From the NCBI RefSeq assembly GCF_026309355.1, contig NZ_JAPJZK010000001.1, forward strand, positions 4,050,501 through 4,114,500: a stretch of DNA of 64,000 bases. Reading direction: 5' to 3'. The DNA is from Spartinivicinus marinus. Its GTDB lineage: Bacteria > Pseudomonadota > Gammaproteobacteria > Pseudomonadales > Zooshikellaceae. The position numbers and the translations under genes are program-made. Positions 1 through 10,101 of this stretch are shown in pieces. The notes beneath the pieces were generated by a model. That model was not told the origin of the DNA. It searched no databases and saw only the letters and a list, made by a program, of their open reading frames with translations. Position 1 is the first letter of the stretch, and every line of letters begins with the position of its first letter.

Positions 1-1
1 T

Positions 2-436
2 GATGTTAACCTCCCGATATTACCAAGTATAAACAGTAGTATTGGTGCCAGTGTGAAGGCGTGTCAAACCACCATTCAAAAAGAGTGGCTGGGTAATAAT
101 ACACTCAGTTATTTACTACCCATCCATAATACCCTGCAAGGTGCTAATCAGTCTGATCGTTGGAAACAATTTACTCACCAGCATGAGCATGCATTAAAAA
201 AGCTGTTTAGTAATATGGCTAAAGAACATTCAGTAGTTAACTCAGAGATGACTGTTTTATTCGCACAAATTAATGATCAAGACTTGCAAGCAGAATTAAA
301 GTTAGCACTATCTCATTATACGCGTAATAAAACAGCTGTTAATTTCCAAAAGCTCGTTTCAGTCTTCAATCAGTTTTTAGCTGCACAGTATTTGGTGTAT
401 CAAGTAGAAAGCCAGAAAGAAACTACAGATATATAA
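2..436 (+). CDS. C-terminal part of an unrecognised protein (runs off the left edge)
   Basis: The frame is open from the first complete codon of the window (base 2), so this is probably the end of a longer gene whose start lies outside. The visible ~144 residues are mostly polar and helical, with no cysteine pair, membrane segment or catalytic motif that I recognise. An internal GTG at 53 is possible but has no convincing ribosome binding site. The 250 bases after it hold only a 13-codon open frame at about 470 and AT-rich sequence, and the next gene points the other way. I do not know the function. Confidence 0.55.
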   Translation, partial: DVNLPILPSINSSIGASVKACQTTIQKEWLGNNTLSYLLPIHNTLQGANQSDRWKQFTHQHEHALKKLFSNMAKEHSVVNSEMTVLFAQINDQDLQAELKLALSHYTRNKTAVNFQKLVSVFNQFLAAQYLVYQVESQKETTDI

Positions 437-688
437 GTTGTTACTTCCAATGGTAAAGGAGCGCGATTATGACGCAGCATGTACCTTTACTTTCTAAAGA
501 GAAGCACTAACTAAAGAGGAACACTAAAAATTTACTTAATGTGTTTCACTATTTTGAAGTGCTCTTTATATATTGCTTCTCTTAATCTTTAGTATAGTAT
601 TATTTAAATACAAGCGCTTTTCTTTGACTAGCGATAGCAAAGAAAAGCATTTAGTAAAAATGGCCTATTAATAATACTAGATAAAATA

Positions 689-1621
689 TTATTGTAGTTG
701 AACAATAGTTTTTTTAGCTGGCCAGGGTATGGTTGGTGGACCGAAGTCTGGTTTGCCTAGCACTGGGCTGCTTAGTAAATAAAAGCCGTGATTAGTAAAT
801 AACCAAAATAAGTTGCGATCATATTCTACATAAACACTATGAGATAAATTACCCATTGCATAGTCTGCAACACGATCGGGAGCAAAAGGTGGAACAAAGT
901 AAGCACTGATATAAGGCTGCTTTGGGTCATTTACATCATAAACTTGGAGCCCTGCATTATAAAAGTTATAGGGTAGAATTCCTGGTTTAGATACGCCAGG
1001 TTGAGTGTAAGCACCGGTACGTTTGGGGCCAAAACTACCTTTACGTTGGCAGTAGTCTGTAAATGCGGCCTGTTTTGGTGGACGAGGGCGAGGTAGTGTA
1101 CCGATAATTCTGGGTTGTTTGGGGTTGCTGACATCTATTTGATAAATATGCTTATAAGGCTCCCAACAGTCTTCATTAAGAGGATAGCCGCTATAATATA
1201 GTATTTCAGAGTGCGCAAATTGGCTGGTATCAATGAAATCACCTTCAGTGCCTGCAACACTGGGAGGGAAGTCAAGATGGCTGATTACTTTCATATTATT
1301 GGGCTGACTGATATCTACGGTATAAAAGCCTAATCCTCCCATTGCAGCAAATCCGTATTTGCCACCAGCTGCAATAGGCTTGGGAATAAAAAGGGACATT
1401 CGTGCCCCCATCCAAGAGGTTCTGTTACCTGCCCGTGGGTTTTGTTGGTAAATGTATTCATGCCATTGGTTTCCAATAATTTGGCCTGGCATGGTCAGCT
1501 GTTGTAAAAATTGGGGATTTGAAGGCGTTGATAAGTCCCAAGCTTGATAACCTGCGCTGTATAAATCATTGGGATATTCAGTAAGGGCATATTGCGCACT
1601 GGGTGCCGCAGCCACAAACAT
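689..1621 (-). CDS. LVIVD-repeat (beta-propeller-like) protein
   Basis: The 310-residue product contains several LVIVD-type segments in which a strand is followed by D-[VIL]-[SN]-x-P, for example near residues 105 (TVDISQPNN), 168 (IDVSNPKQP) and 232 (YDVNDPKQP). Such repeats form beta-propellers in secreted or periplasmic proteins of unknown role. The start has a good GAGGAA ribosome site 12 bases after the preceding DUF3095 gene, so the two are probably co-transcribed. No signal peptide is visible at this start. Related proteins are usually longer at the N-terminus, so the gene may have lost its 5' part and be cytoplasmic or inactive now. Confidence 0.6.
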   Translation of the reverse strand: MFVAAAPSAQYALTEYPNDLYSAGYQAWDLSTPSNPQFLQQLTMPGQIIGNQWHEYIYQQNPRAGNRTSWMGARMSLFIPKPIAAGGKYGFAAMGGLGFYTVDISQPNNMKVISHLDFPPSVAGTEGDFIDTSQFAHSEILYYSGYPLNEDCWEPYKHIYQIDVSNPKQPRIIGTLPRPRPPKQAAFTDYCQRKGSFGPKRTGAYTQPGVSKPGILPYNFYNAGLQVYDVNDPKQPYISAYFVPPFAPDRVADYAMGNLSHSVYVEYDRNLFWLFTNHGFYLLSSPVLGKPDFGPPTIPWPAKKTIVQLQ

Positions 1622-1633
1622 ATATTTTCCTCA

Positions 1634-2833
1634 TTAGTCCTTTTGATGATTTTTGAGTTGATTTTTTAACCTTACTGAAGCTGCCCAAAATCCACCACCA
1701 CTACCATCAATAAAGTGTAAATGTTGGCTATTTTCCAGGCTGGAAACCATACAGGTCATTAACGCTTGATTGGCCTGGTGGATACCATACACCAACTGTC
1801 CTTGCTGGTATTGCTCTTCTAAAAGTTGTTTTATTTGTGTTGTCTGCTCATTGGTGCAATCAAGTACCAATCGTAACGAGTCATCAAAACGTCGATAATC
1901 AGCGTTATCACAGAGCTGGTTGCGATAAACAGGGGCATTATAAGACCCTGCTGAGAGATTGCACTTATTAAGGATTGCCTGGATAAAACTATTAAACAGT
2001 AAATACAAATAGCGCTGCCAATATGGTTTGGTGCCTTTACTTATTTTGGCCTCAAGAATTATACCTTGAGGTGGCCACTTAAACTGTAAGTTAGCTTGAG
2101 TAACAGGTTTAGTTAATTGAAAGTCCTGGCCAGTAATTTTCATTAAACGGGGGATAATCGTTTGAAATACTTGCTCCCGTTGCTCAATATCACTGAATAA
2201 AGGCTGAACTAAAATACACAACATATGGTCATTACGAGGTGTTAATGATTCCCAGCGGCAGGAAAGCCCCGTGAGGTCTGGCGCTGTAACAGAGTCGGTT
2301 TGGTTTAGTGCATACTGTTGTGCATTAATATCTGCTTTAATCAAACGGTCAGCCAGTTCAACTCCGCCCCCATTGAACATAGCTAGTTGGTTGCCATTGC
2401 TTAATTCAAATTTGGCAACCAACACGTCTTTGCCTTGCTTCCTTACAGCAGATATAGGCACTATGCCAACTCTTAACTGTAATTGAAATGTTTGCTCAGC
2501 CAACTGTTTTGTGCCCATCAGTGATTGTTCGACAATATTTTTGTATATAGCTGGCACTAACATTGTTGCACCATCTCCTCCAAATACAAAAGGAAATTCA
2601 CAGTTGGGCAAGGCGTTACGCACACTCGTAATACAGCTGGCGCCTACCATGTTAACCTCTTTGTAACGCCCATTAGCCACTGCTTTTGATGAATGAACCA
2701 CGTCGCTGATTACAATTAACCAGTTATCAGGGGCTGGAGCAAAGTGTTGGGCGTTAATGAAGGCTGAAAATGTAGTAAACGTAGGAAGGTTCTGGTAAAA
2801 AGTCAGATCATGGTGTTGACTTTCTGATTGCAT
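1634..2833 (-). CDS. DUF3095 family protein
   Basis: This 399-residue protein matches the uncharacterised DUF3095 family. Its N-terminal ~150 residues hold an ISDVVHSSKA segment and an FGGDGA turn resembling the nucleotide-binding part of class III cyclase/GGDEF folds, followed by a long mixed alpha/beta region. The family is cytoplasmic; members are sometimes suspected of cyclase-like activity, but this is unproven. It ends 12 bases before the LVIVD-repeat gene. The C-terminal part has an IDGSGGGFW segment that is also typical of the family. The family assignment is fairly sure and the function is unknown. Confidence 0.75.
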   Translation of the reverse strand: MQSESQHHDLTFYQNLPTFTTFSAFINAQHFAPAPDNWLIVISDVVHSSKAVANGRYKEVNMVGASCITSVRNALPNCEFPFVFGGDGATMLVPAIYKNIVEQSLMGTKQLAEQTFQLQLRVGIVPISAVRKQGKDVLVAKFELSNGNQLAMFNGGGVELADRLIKADINAQQYALNQTDSVTAPDLTGLSCRWESLTPRNDHMLCILVQPLFSDIEQREQVFQTIIPRLMKITGQDFQLTKPVTQANLQFKWPPQGIILEAKISKGTKPYWQRYLYLLFNSFIQAILNKCNLSAGSYNAPVYRNQLCDNADYRRFDDSLRLVLDCTNEQTTQIKQLLEEQYQQGQLVYGIHQANQALMTCMVSSLENSQHLHFIDGSGGGFWAASVRLKNQLKNHQKD

Positions 2834-3015
2834 AGATTATGACCAAGTTAATCAAGGAAAACAGCAATTTGTCTTCAATAGTACCCATTAATGAGCTGTT
2901 GATATCTTCATTATAGAGTATAGGGTACTTATTAGAAGTGTCTTTTATTGAAGTATGCGGGTAAATGATGAGCGACAAGAGTGAACACTGTCAATTATTC
3001 ATGAAGGGAATAGAG

Positions 3016-3357
3016 TTAATCAAACCAAATTGTAAAATTAATTTTTACGCCAGGCTCTTTTAAGTTGTTTTCGAATCTATTATCAAACTTATTTTCTATT
3101 TTAATTGAGTAGGGGTCGTTAATATCGATAGGCGAGTTATCTAGCTGTAAGGTGATCTCAGGCTTTTTGGGAGGATTGCTATTAATAGGGGCTTTAGTTT
3201 TTTGCTCTTTGGCAGAATTGAGGGTGTACTGAATTCTTGGCTCGGCAGACCATGACAGTGAAGCTATATTAACGAAAATTAAATTGATTAAAACAAAAAT
3301 ATGACGAAAATTGAAGTTTGGCTTGAATAACTTGTCTTTTGAAGAGAGTATATCCAT
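3016..3357 (-). CDS. Small hypothetical exported protein
   Basis: This 113-residue protein has a basic N-terminus, one hydrophobic segment (about residues 20-36) and a plausible signal peptidase site around SLSWSA-EP. The rest is a short proline- and lysine-rich region followed by a C-terminal strand-rich part ending in a VKINFTIWFD-like beta motif. That suggests a periplasmic or surface protein. It stands alone between the DUF3095 and YeiH genes. I do not recognise the family. Confidence 0.45.
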   Translation of the reverse strand: MDILSSKDKLFKPNFNFRHIFVLINLIFVNIASLSWSAEPRIQYTLNSAKEQKTKAPINSNPPKKPEITLQLDNSPIDINDPYSIKIENKFDNRFENNLKEPGVKINFTIWFD

Positions 3358-3539
3358 TCCATTTAGTCCCTATGGAAGTTATTATTTTTTTACCTGCTCA
3401 TGGTACTTTATTGATTGAGTTTTAAAAGGAAGTGTGCACGGTTTTTAGATAAACTTTGAATAAATCGAAAGACACAAGGGTTAAATAAGTTATGCTTGTG
3501 CCCTTATTTTTATTGTGTCGCGATACATTAATCTGGTGA

Positions 3540-4535
3540 TCAACCGTTGATAAGTAAATAGTTCAGGTAAAATCCACCTGATAACAACAATATAAACAAT
3601 ATGAATCCTAATAAAATAGGTTTGCTTCCAACTGATTTAATCACTTTCCATTGGGTTTGCATGCCTAAGGCTGCCATAGCAATGGCTAATAAGAATTGAC
3701 TAATAAAGCTTATTATCTTGAGAATGGGTTGTGGTATTTCAATATAGGAGTTTATACCTGCAGCTATTATAAACCCTATTACAAACCAGGGAATGGTAAC
3801 TTTGGCTTTACTTGAATTATCTTCTGAGGCTGTTTTATCTAACTTTAACACCATGGTAAGCATTAAAATAAAAGGAGCTAATAGCATAACACGAATTAAT
3901 TTGACTACTACTGCCGTTTGCATGGTGTTTTGACTAATAGTCTGGCCTGCAGCAATCGCTTGTGCTACTTCATGGGCTGTACTGCCAATATAAATACCAA
4001 ATGCCTGCTCTGATATGCCTGAAAACTGATAAATAAAGGGATAACTGAACATTGCCAGAGTACCAAATAAAACGACTGTGGCTACAGCAATTGTCACATG
4101 TTGTTGACGGGCTTTAATAGACGTTTCAGTGGCTAGAATAGCAGCCGCACCGCAGATGGCACTGCCCACAGAAGTTAAAATAGCCATATCACGAGGAAGC
4201 TTAAATAGTTTAATGCCTATCAATGAGCCAATACAAAAAATAATTAAAATAATAAAAACATCCAAAACTAATGCTTGCCAGCCAACGGCGGCAATTTGTT
4301 GAAAGCTTAAGCTAAAGCCAAATAAAATAATACCAAGCCTTAATAGCTGTTGTTGGCAAAACTTAATAAATAATAATTCTCGAGAGTCAGGTTGATGCTG
4401 TGGTAGATGGCCAATAGTAGTGCCTAAAATAATTGCCAGTGGTAGGGCACTTAAACCAAGCTGACTAAAAAAGCTGATTTGTGCTAGCCCTATAGCCGCA
4501 ATGGCGAGTAAGGGTAGTAGGATAACAACAGGCAT
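3540..4535 (-). CDS. yeiH: YeiH/UPF0324 family membrane transporter
   Basis: The protein has 331 residues and about ten hydrophobic segments, typical of the UPF0324/PSE family of inner-membrane proteins often called putative sulfate exporters. Signature segments are GSAICGAAAILATE (about residues 121-134) and GSTAHEVAQAIAAG (about 183-196). The gene is divergent from a LysR regulator, as yeiH is from yeiE in Escherichia coli, which strongly suggests that the regulator controls it. The substrate has not been settled for the family. The length is normal and I see no damage. Confidence 0.85.
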   Translation of the reverse strand: MPVVILLPLLAIAAIGLAQISFFSQLGLSALPLAIILGTTIGHLPQHQPDSRELLFIKFCQQQLLRLGIILFGFSLSFQQIAAVGWQALVLDVFIILIIFCIGSLIGIKLFKLPRDMAILTSVGSAICGAAAILATETSIKARQQHVTIAVATVVLFGTLAMFSYPFIYQFSGISEQAFGIYIGSTAHEVAQAIAAGQTISQNTMQTAVVVKLIRVMLLAPFILMLTMVLKLDKTASEDNSSKAKVTIPWFVIGFIIAAGINSYIEIPQPILKIISFISQFLLAIAMAALGMQTQWKVIKSVGSKPILLGFILFILLLSGGFYLNYLLING

Positions 4536-4717
4536 AATAACAACCTCAATATTGAGAGAATCCTAAAATTACTAGACGCTTGACCTTTTACAACAGACCC
4601 TATCCAAGGGGAGATCATTAGCGAATAAGATTGTATGCGCTGTATAACTATAAGAATAATGAATGTTTTTAATATAATATATAAGATAAACCGAACGTTT
4701 ATAATGTAGGAAAAGCT

Positions 4718-5593
4718 ATGAGTGTTACGTTAAGGCAGCTACGGTTATTTGAAGCGATTGCTCGGTTAGGGCACCTAACAGCAGCGGCTGATGAGCAAGC
4801 TATGAGTCAGTCTGCGGCAAGTCAAGCATTGAAAGAGCTGGAGTTGTCGTTGGGGTATCCTTTGTTCAGCCGGGTTGGGCGAGAATTGGTGATTACTGAT
4901 GTTGGGCTAGATGTATTAGCTAAAGCTCGCCAAATTACCGATATGGTTAATGAGCTGCAGGTGGCTCCAACCAACGAAGTAACGGGAGTTTTACGGGTAG
5001 TCGCTAGCGAAACCATTGCCTCGTTTTTAATGCCTAAATTACTAGCTGAATTTATAGCCACTCATAAACTGGTTAAGCCTGAACTGAAAATAGCCAACAC
5101 CCAGGATGTGATTGAAAAGTTAGATAAAGGTCAGGCGCATATTGGTTTAATTGAAGGACCGGCTATTCATCAGCACCTTACTATCAAGCCTTGGCGTCAG
5201 GATCAGCTGAATATATTTTGTCACCCGGAACATCCACTGGCAAAAAAAGGTAAACTAACCATTAAAGATATACAGCAGCAGCAATGGATTTTACGAGAGC
5301 CTGGGTCAGGTACCCGTGCGGTATTTGATGCGGCAATTGAGCGAATAGGAGGGCGAGCCATCTTAGGCTTGGAATTAACGCGCCATGAAGCAATTAAACA
5401 ATCAGTTAAAGCTGGACTTGGACTAGGGTGCCTTTCTCAATTAGCTATAGCAGATGAAATTGTTGCGGGGCAATTGGTTGTTTTAAAAACACCTCTAGAT
5501 TTAACTCGACGTTTTTCATTACTTAGTAACGAAAACAGCTATTTAAATGCACCTGCCCAAGGATTTGTAAGTTTTTTATTAGCGAGCTCTTAG
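4718..5593 (+). CDS. yeiE: LysR-type regulator, YeiE-like
   Basis: The 291-residue protein has an N-terminal winged helix-turn-helix (residues about 3-60, with the TLRQLRLFEAIARLGHLT and SQSAASQALKELE segments) and a C-terminal substrate-binding domain of the CysB/YeiE type. It is divergent from the YeiH transporter gene with about 180 bases between them, the usual arrangement for a LysR protein and its target. The intergenic part contains AT-rich sequence with several possible LysR boxes, none of which I can define exactly. The effector is unknown; sulfur-containing small molecules are known for related regulators. Confidence 0.82.
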   Translation: MSVTLRQLRLFEAIARLGHLTAAADEQAMSQSAASQALKELELSLGYPLFSRVGRELVITDVGLDVLAKARQITDMVNELQVAPTNEVTGVLRVVASETIASFLMPKLLAEFIATHKLVKPELKIANTQDVIEKLDKGQAHIGLIEGPAIHQHLTIKPWRQDQLNIFCHPEHPLAKKGKLTIKDIQQQQWILREPGSGTRAVFDAAIERIGGRAILGLELTRHEAIKQSVKAGLGLGCLSQLAIADEIVAGQLVVLKTPLDLTRRFSLLSNENSYLNAPAQGFVSFLLASS

Positions 5594-5669
5594 GCAAAAG
5601 CGGTGCAGTATTAGGATGGGCTAAACTATATATAGATGATAAAATGTACTTGCTATGAAGGTGGTGTTA

Positions 5670-5870
5670 TTAACTGGCAAGAGGCACTGCCAAACTAGCC
5701 TTAACAGACTCCATTACAACAAAGGTTCGAAACCGTTTGATATTTGGGTTATCAAAAAATAGCTTTCGAGTTAACAATTCATAATCTGCAATGGTGGCAA
5801 CGGTTAGAACTAAAATAAAATCGCATTCGGCTGCTACATAATAAGGGTTATAGAAGTGATTGCTTATGGA
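5670..5870 (-). pseudogene. Lrp/AsnC regulator, C-terminal remnant
   Basis: On the minus strand about 65 codons read through a typical end of an AsnC ligand-binding domain: YYVAAECDFILVLTV, then DYELLTRKLF, then IKRFRTFVVMESVKAS, then a stop at 5670. The DNA-binding N-terminal half is missing and there is no start codon. It is therefore a dead fragment, next to transposase debris, which probably caused its loss. Confidence 0.6.
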
Positions 5871-6124
5871 GTCGAGTTAATAAGTATTATTTGCATTTAC
5901 AGTTGTTAATTGTAAGAAATCAGTTCAGCCTTCCTCTGCTGAAAAATATTTAGTCGCCCCTGAAAAAATGTTTTTTTAGTCTCACTTCGCTAAAATCAAA
6001 TTTTTGCGAGAGAGGCTACTGACACTCTAGAGGGTTATTATTCCCGCCATGGGGGCTAACGCCTAAAAATAACTATCAGTACTTGCTGTAAAAAACCCAA
6101 AATTCGATTAATAAACTGATTTAT

Positions 6125-6390
<266 letters not shown>

Positions 6391-6583
6391 TTTTTGTTAA
6401 GGTATGAAAAATAATATACGATGCCAGCCCCTTTTGTGAAACGGTTTTGGCAGTACCGCTGATTTGGTAAAAATAATAAATATATTACCTAAGAGTGATG
6501 CTGTTATTCTTTATCGTGGTGGGAGCGGTGCCAGAGGTACATCTGGTGTAGCATCTAGGGTTAGGTCAGAGTAACGTTTATAT

Positions 6584-6606
6584 AACCACTGGCTTAGCCA
6601 GTGGTT
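6584..6606. repeat. Perfect 10-bp inverted repeat (hairpin)
   Basis: AACCACTGGC, loop TTA, GCCAGTGGTT. The arms pair perfectly. There is no T-run of note on either side, so it may be a weak terminator for the resistance gene that ends at 6698 on the minus strand, or part of a decayed IS end. Confidence 0.5.
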
Positions 6607-6697
6607 GGTAGGTAGCTTGTAGGGAATAATACAAATATTTTCAGTGTAGATGTATAGGATTATCCGCATACTGTTAAGTATGAGGGTTAAAATTGTA

Positions 6698-7078
6698 TTA
6701 GTCTACAGGGCACACTCTGATGATGTGGCCATCAGGGTCTTCAATAAGAAAAGTACGACCGAAGACTTCAGTGTATGGTTCTTGAATAATCTTGATCCCT
6801 GGTTTATCCTGCCACTCATCAAATAATCTATCAACATCATTGTTAGTTGGCATCATAATTCCTATTTCAGAGAAGCGTTGAACGGAGGCATCTGGTTGTA
6901 CTCCTCCTGTCCAAAGAGCAAACAATGCTTCACCATCTGTGTCAGCGGCGAATGCTACATAACGAGGGCTCGAAAATACGGGTTCAGTATTAAAAAGCGC
7001 TTTATAGAAAGTTGTCGAACGTTCAATGTCAGATACATAAATAAGCTGAAGATTGGGTTTAGGGAACGAAGTCATCAT
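6698..7078 (-). CDS. ehpR: EhpR-type phenazine resistance protein (VOC fold)
   Basis: This 126-residue protein belongs to the vicinal-oxygen-chelate/bleomycin-resistance superfamily and closely resembles what I recall of EhpR, the griseoluteic-acid-binding resistance protein of Pantoea/Erwinia agglomerans. Shared traits are the NLQLIYVSDIERSTTFY start, SPRYVAF, ALFALWTGG, RFSEIGIMMPT and the FGRTFLIEDPDGHIIRVCP end. In that family a dimer binds the phenazine in a hydrophobic cleft and sequesters it for export; no enzymatic step is needed. A GAGG ribosome site precedes two alternative ATG codons (7078 and 7075). It is divergent from the biosynthetic genes, separated by ~870 bases, and is expected to protect the producer. 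Confidence 0.85.
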   Translation of the reverse strand: MMTSFPKPNLQLIYVSDIERSTTFYKALFNTEPVFSSPRYVAFAADTDGEALFALWTGGVQPDASVQRFSEIGIMMPTNNDVDRLFDEWQDKPGIKIIQEPYTEVFGRTFLIEDPDGHIIRVCPVD

Positions 7079-7947
7079 CTAGCCTCGATTCAAAATTTAG
7101 AAATCCACAAATTTCCATGTGGTGTATTTTGTGTTGAGCGAAATTAACAGTATTACTATTGAGTTGTCAATAATGAGTAATTTTGTCTATAACCAATATC
7201 AGACTACTTACAAAGAATTCCCTCATAAATTTTGTCTAAAAGCTGGAAAGTCAATCAGGTTATAGTATTGTTTGTATTTTTTATGTGGCTTATTACGCTT
7301 ACCTGCTTGTTAGATACCATTATGTTTTTACATGAGATACTTACAAAAAATATGATAATAATCCATTGATCTAGATCAATAATTTGTTTGAGTGATTGTA
7401 TGAAGTGTGTCGATTAAATTACTTTTTGTGATTAAAAGACTTGGATTGTTACTAATTATTCAGTTTTACTTAATAATTTTAGTGTTTGTGAGTCAGCTAT
7501 TACTCTTGCTTTCCTGATACTGTTGTTTGTTAAGGTTGTATTGAGTTGGTTTTGTATACGACTTAAGTGCTATTAACAAGTTAACTATTTATTCTTTACA
7601 CTGCTATCGTTATTGATTGATAAAATTCTAATAGTTTGGTTGATTGGACTATTGTTGGTTATTGTTTATTAAAGAATTCGCTACCTATTTGGTTTGCAAG
7701 GCTGCAAAAGTTAATAATTACTATAAGTGGCAGGTAAGTTATTGCTAATGTTAATTTTAGTCTCATCTATAGCATTGGCTGTATTTATACGAAAGTTTGA
7801 GATTATCGAGAAAAATAATAAGTATTTGTGATTAAGTAATGAGTGCTATGAGCACATTTATAAAAATGTGCTTCTGATTTGTTCGTTTTTAATAAAGAAA
7901 TACAGTGAATTAAAAATAATATTGTTAAAAAATATAGAGGAAACAGA
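7079..7947. other. Divergent intergenic region upstream of the phenazine cluster
   Basis: About 870 very AT-rich bases separate ehpR from the first biosynthetic gene. I see no convincing coding frame (the minus-strand frame at 7803-8069 is a shadow of the methyltransferase) and no regulator gene. It must hold the promoters for both directions. I could not identify a lux box or other operator with certainty. GAGGAAACAG just before 7948 is the ribosome site of the first gene. Confidence 0.5.
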
Positions 7948-8625
7948 ATGAGCGAATATGATCGCGCAGACTTCAAAGGAGTATATGAAGGTAAATCACT
8001 GCTAAAAAGTGCAGAAATTACCAATGTTCCTTGGGAAATAGGAGAGCCACAACCCATCGTGTCTGACATTCTTAAGAATATAACTCATTCTGGTCGGTTA
8101 TTAGATGTTGGTTGTGGTCTTGGACGAAATGCTAAAGCAGCTTATGATTGTGGTTTTAATGTAATTGCAATTGATACTTCTAGCGCGGCAATTGATATGT
8201 GTCGTCAACAGTATGCAGACTCTGAAATTTCTTTTTTAGTGCTTGATGCTTGCGATACCACATTATCACCAGTCTTCGATATTATTTTAGATTCTGCAGC
8301 ATACCATGCAATACCTATTGAGAAGCGGTTGATATATTTAAAAGAAATGTACCGTTTATCATCAGAAAAAACAGTTTTTCATCTTATAACGTTTGCCCCA
8401 TCATTGAACGGAATGCCAAAACCTCTTGCGAGTGAATTATCGGAAATTACACATATTATCGAAGCAAGTGGCTGGAAAATTAAGCTGGCGGAGCGAGTGG
8501 AATATAAAGGTAATGCAGTTGCCATTGAGGATTTTCAGGAGAAAAAAGGGCTAAACATTCAGCTTGATAACAATGGGAGGACACGTCTTCCGGCATGGCA
8601 TTTAGTTCTTCATACCACAATTTAA
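7948..8625 (+). CDS. SAM-dependent class I methyltransferase, probable phenazine O-methyltransferase
   Basis: The 225-residue protein has a Rossmann-type SAM domain: motif I LLDVGCGLGRNA at about residues 51-62, an acidic residue ending the next strand (VIAIDTSS), and DIILDSAAYHAI as the motif IV region. It opens the biosynthetic run with a strong GAGGAA ribosome site. Griseoluteic acid carries a methoxy group on the phenazine ring, so O-methylation of a hydroxyphenazine is the natural role. That substrate is inferred from context. The fold alone would also fit a TehB-like or thiopurine-type methyltransferase. Confidence 0.75.
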   Translation: MSEYDRADFKGVYEGKSLLKSAEITNVPWEIGEPQPIVSDILKNITHSGRLLDVGCGLGRNAKAAYDCGFNVIAIDTSSAAIDMCRQQYADSEISFLVLDACDTTLSPVFDIILDSAAYHAIPIEKRLIYLKEMYRLSSEKTVFHLITFAPSLNGMPKPLASELSEITHIIEASGWKIKLAERVEYKGNAVAIEDFQEKKGLNIQLDNNGRTRLPAWHLVLHTTI

Positions 8626-8649
8626 TGATAATAAACTAAGGGCTAAAAA

Positions 8650-10077
8650 ATGCAGCGAAAATACCTCTCCTTTATTGGACTGTGTCTAGGCTTCTTTATT
8701 GTCATGATGGACACTACCACTGTGCCGTTGATTTACACGACACTTATGAATGAGTTTAATGTGAGCCCGGCAGAGGTAGCTTGGGTCAACAATATTTATC
8801 TAATTACCTATTCCGCATTCCTTCTTTTAGGGGGACGACTGGGAGACTCGGCAAATCGAAAGGCTGTAGTGTTGGTGGCTTTATTTGTTCTTGGTATAGG
8901 TGCAGCCATTAGTGGTGCTGGGCAAACTTTTACCGAGGTAGTTATTGGTCGAGCCTTGATGGGGGTAGGTGCTGGTCTGTTAACACCACAAAGCATGGCG
9001 TATATTTCAATTCTTTTCGCCGATGGTGGACGAGGAGCTGCTCTAGGCGTTTGGGGGGCTGTAGCGGGCATTGCTACTGCAACGGGTCCTGTTGCTACTC
9101 AGTTCTTTTTAACAACGGCTGATTGGCGTTGGGTGATGTGGATTAATATTCCTGTTGCGTTGGTTTGCTTGCTAGTCGCTATTTTGAGTTTGCCAGGTGA
9201 CCCAGGGAGAGGCATTAAATTTAAAGAAACGTTGGTGAGTAGTTTATATGGAGCGTGTTTGGCTGGAATAATTGTTGGAATTCAATTTTTGAGTGCCACG
9301 GAATCTACAGCAAATTCAGGGGCTATCCTGTTACTAACCAGTGCCATTGTTGCAGCTATTTTAATTAGGAATGAATTAAAGAAAAAGCGTGAATATATTT
9401 TATCTCGCGAATTATGGTTTGACACTACCTTTCTCAGAATATGCTTTATTTCGGGGTTACTTGGCTTCAGCCTGACAGCTTTTTATCTACCGTTAGCTTT
9501 TCTCTTGGATATACGAATGGCGTTTGGTCCAGTTGCGACCAGTGTAGTCATGATCACTATCGCTTTATCAAATGCATTGGTAGGACCATTCGCTGGCAAA
9601 TTTTCTGATCGTATGGCTCCACAAATAATAGTCAGAACTGGTTTGACATTATTTGCACTCGCAAGTGCTTCATTAGGCTTAATTGGTTTGTTTATTCCTG
9701 GAGGTGCACTGGCCTTTATAGCACTTTGTACAGCTATGGTCATTGCGGGGGCAGGTACAGGACTGGCATTTGCTCCACTTGCCAACTTGGCTCTTGGACG
9801 AGCTCAAATAGCGACTATTGGTCGAGCAGCTGCTTTCTTTAACTCTATACGTCAGGTTATGAGTGCATTAGGTGGGGTCATTGTAGCAATTGCGTTTGAT
9901 TCGATTGTGCGGCATCAGCTTAATCAAAGGGGTGAAGTAACAATTATTAGTCTTCGTGAATCACCGGATGTTACTGCATATGCAGCCTTTGGTTGCTTCC
10001 TGCTGATTGCTGTCAGCCTGTCGGTTGGGGCTTATCTATCCAGTAGTCGTCAGGAGCCTGCACTAGCCAAGCTCTAA
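8650..10077 (+). CDS. MFS drug exporter, DHA2-like (probable phenazine efflux)
   Basis: This 475-residue membrane protein is of the drug:proton antiporter type with about 14 hydrophobic segments. It starts with FIVMMDTTTVPLIYTTLM (the typical first helix of DHA2 proteins), has motif A at GGRLGDSANRK (about residues 60-70) and a motif-C-like GVWGAVAGIATATGP (about 136-150). It follows the methyltransferase by 24 bases. A transporter of this class is part of the ehp cluster too, and with EhpR it would form a bind-and-export resistance pair. Phenazine as substrate is inferred from the location. Confidence 0.82.
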   Translation: MQRKYLSFIGLCLGFFIVMMDTTTVPLIYTTLMNEFNVSPAEVAWVNNIYLITYSAFLLLGGRLGDSANRKAVVLVALFVLGIGAAISGAGQTFTEVVIGRALMGVGAGLLTPQSMAYISILFADGGRGAALGVWGAVAGIATATGPVATQFFLTTADWRWVMWINIPVALVCLLVAILSLPGDPGRGIKFKETLVSSLYGACLAGIIVGIQFLSATESTANSGAILLLTSAIVAAILIRNELKKKREYILSRELWFDTTFLRICFISGLLGFSLTAFYLPLAFLLDIRMAFGPVATSVVMITIALSNALVGPFAGKFSDRMAPQIIVRTGLTLFALASASLGLIGLFIPGGALAFIALCTAMVIAGAGTGLAFAPLANLALGRAQIATIGRAAAFFNSIRQVMSALGGVIVAIAFDSIVRHQLNQRGEVTIISLRESPDVTAYAAFGCFLLIAVSLSVGAYLSSSRQEPALAKL

Positions 10078-10101
10078 CAGAAATAAATGGAGAAAATAAC
10101 T

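Noticed and set aside
470-511. 13-codon frame after the first gene
   Set aside because: It has a good ribosome site but is too short, with no conserved context.
7803-8069. Minus-strand open frame in the cluster spacer
   Set aside because: It overlaps the start of the methyltransferase in the opposite strand and has no coding features.
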